A stretch of DNA of 11,022 bases from Saccoglossus kowalevskii (taxonomy: Eukaryota; Hemichordata; Enteropneusta; Harrimaniidae). The position numbers were made by a program, and so were the translations under genes. The DNA is taken from the NCBI RefSeq assembly GCF_000003605.2, contig NW_003116460.1:31748-42769 (forward strand). The letters are read 5' to 3'. Positions within the stretch are counted from its first letter, which is position 1. The number at the start of each line of letters is the position of its first letter. Positions 8,444 through 11,022 of this stretch are shown here, piece after piece. The notes beneath the pieces were generated by a model that saw nothing but the letters and a program-made list of their open reading frames with translations, made no database searches and was not told the origin of the DNA.

Positions 8444-9130
8444 CTGTAGTCAATTCTGGCCCACCTGGACCTCCAGGACCACCAGGTCCAAACGGCCCTC
8501 CAGGACCTCCAGGTCCAAATGGCCCTCCTGGTCCAAAAGGTCCACCAGGTCCACCACTTACACCAATGTCATCAGGTAAAGTAACACCGGGAGCCAATGA
8601 TGGTCCATCAGGCCCTCCTGGTCCATCAGGTCCACCTGGACCTCCTGGCCCTCCAGGACCCCCGGGCCCTCCTGGCCCACCCGGTCCACCTGGTCCCAAA
8701 GGTCCTAATGGTTCACCAACATTACTTGGAATTTCTGCTTCATCTTCCGATGTTGGAGTTGGTCCACCTGGTCCACCAGGCCCATTTGGTCCACCAGGTC
8801 CATTTGGACCACCTGGTCCATTTGGTCCCCCGGGTCCATTTGGTCCACCAGGTCCATCTGGCCCACCTGGTCCCCCTGGTCCACCTGGTCCTCCTGGTCC
8901 ACCAGGTCCCCCAGGGCCATCTGGCTTTCCCACACCAGGTGGTGTTGTCTGGTCAGTAGCAAGAGTTGGTCCTCCTGGTCCTCCAGGACCTCCTGGCCCT
9001 CCTGGTCCACCAGGTCCTCCAGGTCCTCCTGGTCCACCAGGACCAAGCGGTTTTCCAGGTTTGCCAACATCTTCAGGATTTTCTTCAGGTCCACCAGGCC
9101 CATCAGGTCCATTAGGTCCACCAGGTCCGC
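8444..9130 (-). CDS. 687-nt exon, unit 1: long Gly-Pro-Gly repeat block with four acidic hinges
   Basis: The acceptor is GAATTATAG|GC and the donor ACTACAG|GTAAAG, phase 1 at both ends, giving 687 nt (229 codons). The exon encodes runs of Gly-Pro-Gly broken by four short hinges. In order these are [51 protein letters not shown] and [18 protein letters not shown]. Between hinges 2 and 3 lie 18 x-Gly-Pro triplets in which Asn recurs every six residues. The last segment carries three Phe residues in PFGPGG contexts and ends ELTT before the split codon. No cysteine or membrane segment is present. In the unit it follows the 99-nt exon across a 1705-nt intron and precedes the next 99-nt exon across a 108-nt intron. 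The reverse strand is also open and reads as Gly-Pro-Pro, but it lacks matching splice donors. A structural role is inferred from composition. Confidence 0.88.
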
Positions 9131-10835
9131 CTATAATTCAGTAAATAATTATATTGACTTTGAGTCAATCAATGTCAGAGAGGGGAGATAAACAATTTAT
9201 TGAGGAACGAGAAACATGAAATCTATTTCCTATTTGTATATAATTATTTCATCACATATACTTATGCGCGCATACATGTATGTATACATTATAATATCAC
9301 ATGTGACATGTAATCATGCAGCAAGTGCAGTCATTATGGTCAAGTAAATAGACTCACAATGAAACCAATATCTCTATTGTCCCTGAAAGTTTTGTTTTTA
9401 AATCTCTGACCTACTGATAAATGCATCAAACAAAATTTAAAAGCTTCTCAAAATAAAAACACTACCTACACTATAATCCACCTTACTATTAATCCACCCT
9501 TATGCCTGACGATTCATGGTTAAAACACAAACAAATAGCCCAACAAATTATTATTTAATTCACTAAACTTAATAAGGCATGTTTATATTATAATGGTTAT
9601 GGATCTGAATGCATCTTGTCAACCACTAACTTAAAATTGTGTATTAACATATTGGTTATAATTTTTGCAATCGATACAAAATATATTTCTTGATAGTTAT
9701 GATTCGTACATACAATTAAATAGACGAAAACAGACAATAACTATTACACAGATGAACAAGTGACTTGAGGTATTAGTACTATAATAATAGTAATGACTTC
9801 ACAGTTGGAGAATACATTTTAATATTTAAAAGTACCATACTTCCACGATCATAAGCCTATGTATGTATGCCTATATATGTAAAATCAGGAAAAGTAAGTA
9901 TAAACTCGAGGACCACCTCAGGAAAAAATATTTTTTTTTGGTTTAACATTGTGACCACTTTACCACCCCCGAAAAATTATCCAAATTACATTTTTTATTA
10001 ACCACGCCAGGCTCGGGGAAATATTTTTCTTTTTTGAAGAAAAAAAATGCGAAATTAGTTGTCATTGAATTCTTCAACACTTTTACAATGAAGAAATAAA
10101 CATGTTCATAAAAGTACACACATTTTATTACAATATGCGAACTCTCGATGGAAAGCAATTCCCGCCATGATTTTTTCAGTATGATTTGACCTGAAACAAC
10201 GTCCTTTGACCTCACAGGTCATGGTCTTTTTGGTCGATTTTATGGTCGATTTTTGAAGATGTAATTTGTTAACACGATGCGGAAGTCAAGTACCGCCATG
10301 TTAAAATGCGACCTGTAGCACTAATTTCATGATTTTTTTCCTAAAAGGAGCAATTATTTGAAAACCTTTCCATGAATGCCAAAAGGTCATGTTGAAGAAC
10401 AGTTTACTTATTCATACTCCTTTCATGATTGTCTCAATGGACACAAACGATGTCCAATGACCAGGTTTCACGACTTGACGATAAAATTTTTGGCATTTCA
10501 AACGCTACTACTAAATGAAATATGGATTACTAATCAGTATTGCAACATTGGGGATTATCCTGAGTAAATAACAGAATAGAAAGGGTGTGAACCATATTAT
10601 GTACGTTCGCCATGCACTTAATGCAAATTTTCTCATAAAAGCATGAACCAAACTACAGTACCAATTACAATTTTTATGCAATGACACACACTTTTCACAT
10701 GCATATTTTAATGAACGTCATCGACTCCCAGTGAAAACACCCTGGGCTTATAATAGGAGATGCCCTTAACTTATACACAGGAAGGGGCTTATGATTATAA
10801 TTCTTGTCTTTTGATTGAACTGTAGTTAGTCTTAC
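9131..10835 (-). other. 1705-nt intron between the 99-nt and 687-nt exons of unit 1
   Basis: The intron is bounded by GTAAGA at 10835 and ...ATTATAG at 9131-9132 on the minus strand. It is AT-rich with no supportable exon, RNA gene or intact mobile element. The part from about 9900 to 10340 looks different from the rest: CG dinucleotides are more frequent, there are poly-T/A stretches with paired CTCAGG/CTCGGG-AAATATTTTT motifs, and TGGTCGATTTT is repeated in direct orientation near 10230-10254. This may be a decayed dispersed element, but I could not define its ends. The ORFs of 60-90 codons here have no coding hallmarks. Confidence 0.7.
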
Positions 10836-10934
10836 CTGGACCTCCTGGACCTCCTGGACCGCCTGGTCCACCAGGACCTTGTGGTCCTCCTGGTCCACCT
10901 GGTTCCCCAGGAGCTGCAAATTGTGGTGTCACAA
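10836..10934 (-). CDS. 99-nt exon, unit 1: Gly-Pro-Gly repeat protein (partial gene, 5' end outside window)
   Basis: This is the most upstream exon visible and it is internal. On the minus strand the acceptor is a T-rich tract ending in TTTGTAG and the donor is CCAG|GTAAGA. It enters with two bases of a split codon and leaves with one (phase 1 on both sides), so it is 99 nt and symmetric. It reads (V)[14 protein letters not shown], then Gly-Pro-x triplets, one with Gln, ending in GGP. The other two 99-nt exons read [10 protein letters not shown] at the same place, so this is the most divergent of the three. Its last G joins GC of the next exon to make Gly, keeping the triplet register. The family is not recognised beyond collagen-like or silk-like low complexity. 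Nothing of the N-terminus, signal peptide or promoter lies in the window. Confidence 0.85.
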
Positions 10935-10936
10935 CT

Positions 10937-11022
10937 ACAAATTAAAAAGTACATAACAGTAAATGTTTCATCACCATTTGAGAAGGTGAATATAATAATC
11001 ACAACACATACAATTATGAACG
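10937..11022 (-). other. Start of the intron upstream of the first visible exon (continues off window)
   Basis: AT-rich sequence upstream of the 99-nt exon of unit 1 with no coding features. If the 108-nt intron spacing of units 2 and 3 also holds here, another 687-nt exon would end about 20 bases beyond the window edge. Confidence 0.6.

Noticed and set aside
9943-10215. 90-codon minus-strand ORF in the long intron
   Set aside because: Low-complexity Phe/Lys runs from poly-A/T tracts; no domain or splice evidence.

Overview
This is a eukaryotic, probably marine-invertebrate, genomic window. The bulk is AT-rich non-coding DNA with GT-AG introns, an apparently intact tRNA-derived SINE and intronic tandem repeats. 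No bacterial gene organisation is visible. The SINE and general texture would fit a mollusc or another lophotrochozoan, but I cannot name the species.

The window holds the 3' part of one multi-exon gene on the minus strand, read right to left, with its 5' end beyond the right edge. I can support ten coding exons: 10934-10836, 9130-8444, 8335-8237, 7087-6401, 6292-6194, 5386-4700, 4590-4506, 4327-4284, 3476-3429 and a small one ending at 3124. All junctions join in one frame, giving about 851 codons here. The first six exons are a tandemly duplicated pair, a 99-nt exon followed by a 687-nt exon, present three times with identical exon lengths and phase-1 borders. The 262-residue unit is almost all Gly-Pro-Gly triplets, a collagen-like but non-canonical Gly-Pro-Y register. 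Four short acidic hinges with the pattern P-x-x-[IV]-G-[EK]-P interrupt it. After the third unit come a Thr/Val/Pro linker, a small Cys-rich module (pacifastin- or VWC-like, five cysteines) and a Pro-rich linker. The true terminal exon and stop codon were not found.

The opposite strand of each 687-nt exon is also open and reads as a textbook (Gly-Pro-Pro)n collagen. This is a mirror artefact: the splice signals, exon phases and joined linkers all support the minus strand.

Layout, left to right: 1-3123 non-coding with no supportable gene; 3124-4590 C-terminal small exons, with the SINE (3560-4012, 13-bp target-site duplications) in one intron; 4700-5386, 6194-7087 and 8237-9130 the repeat-coding exons; 7088-8236 an intron with a duplicated ~142-bp-period segment and a 150-bp-period tandem repeat; 9131-10835 a long intron; 10836-10934 the most upstream exon; 10935-11022 the start of another intron. 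The gene product is likely a secreted extracellular-matrix, fibre or biomineral-type structural protein. That role is inferred from composition only.
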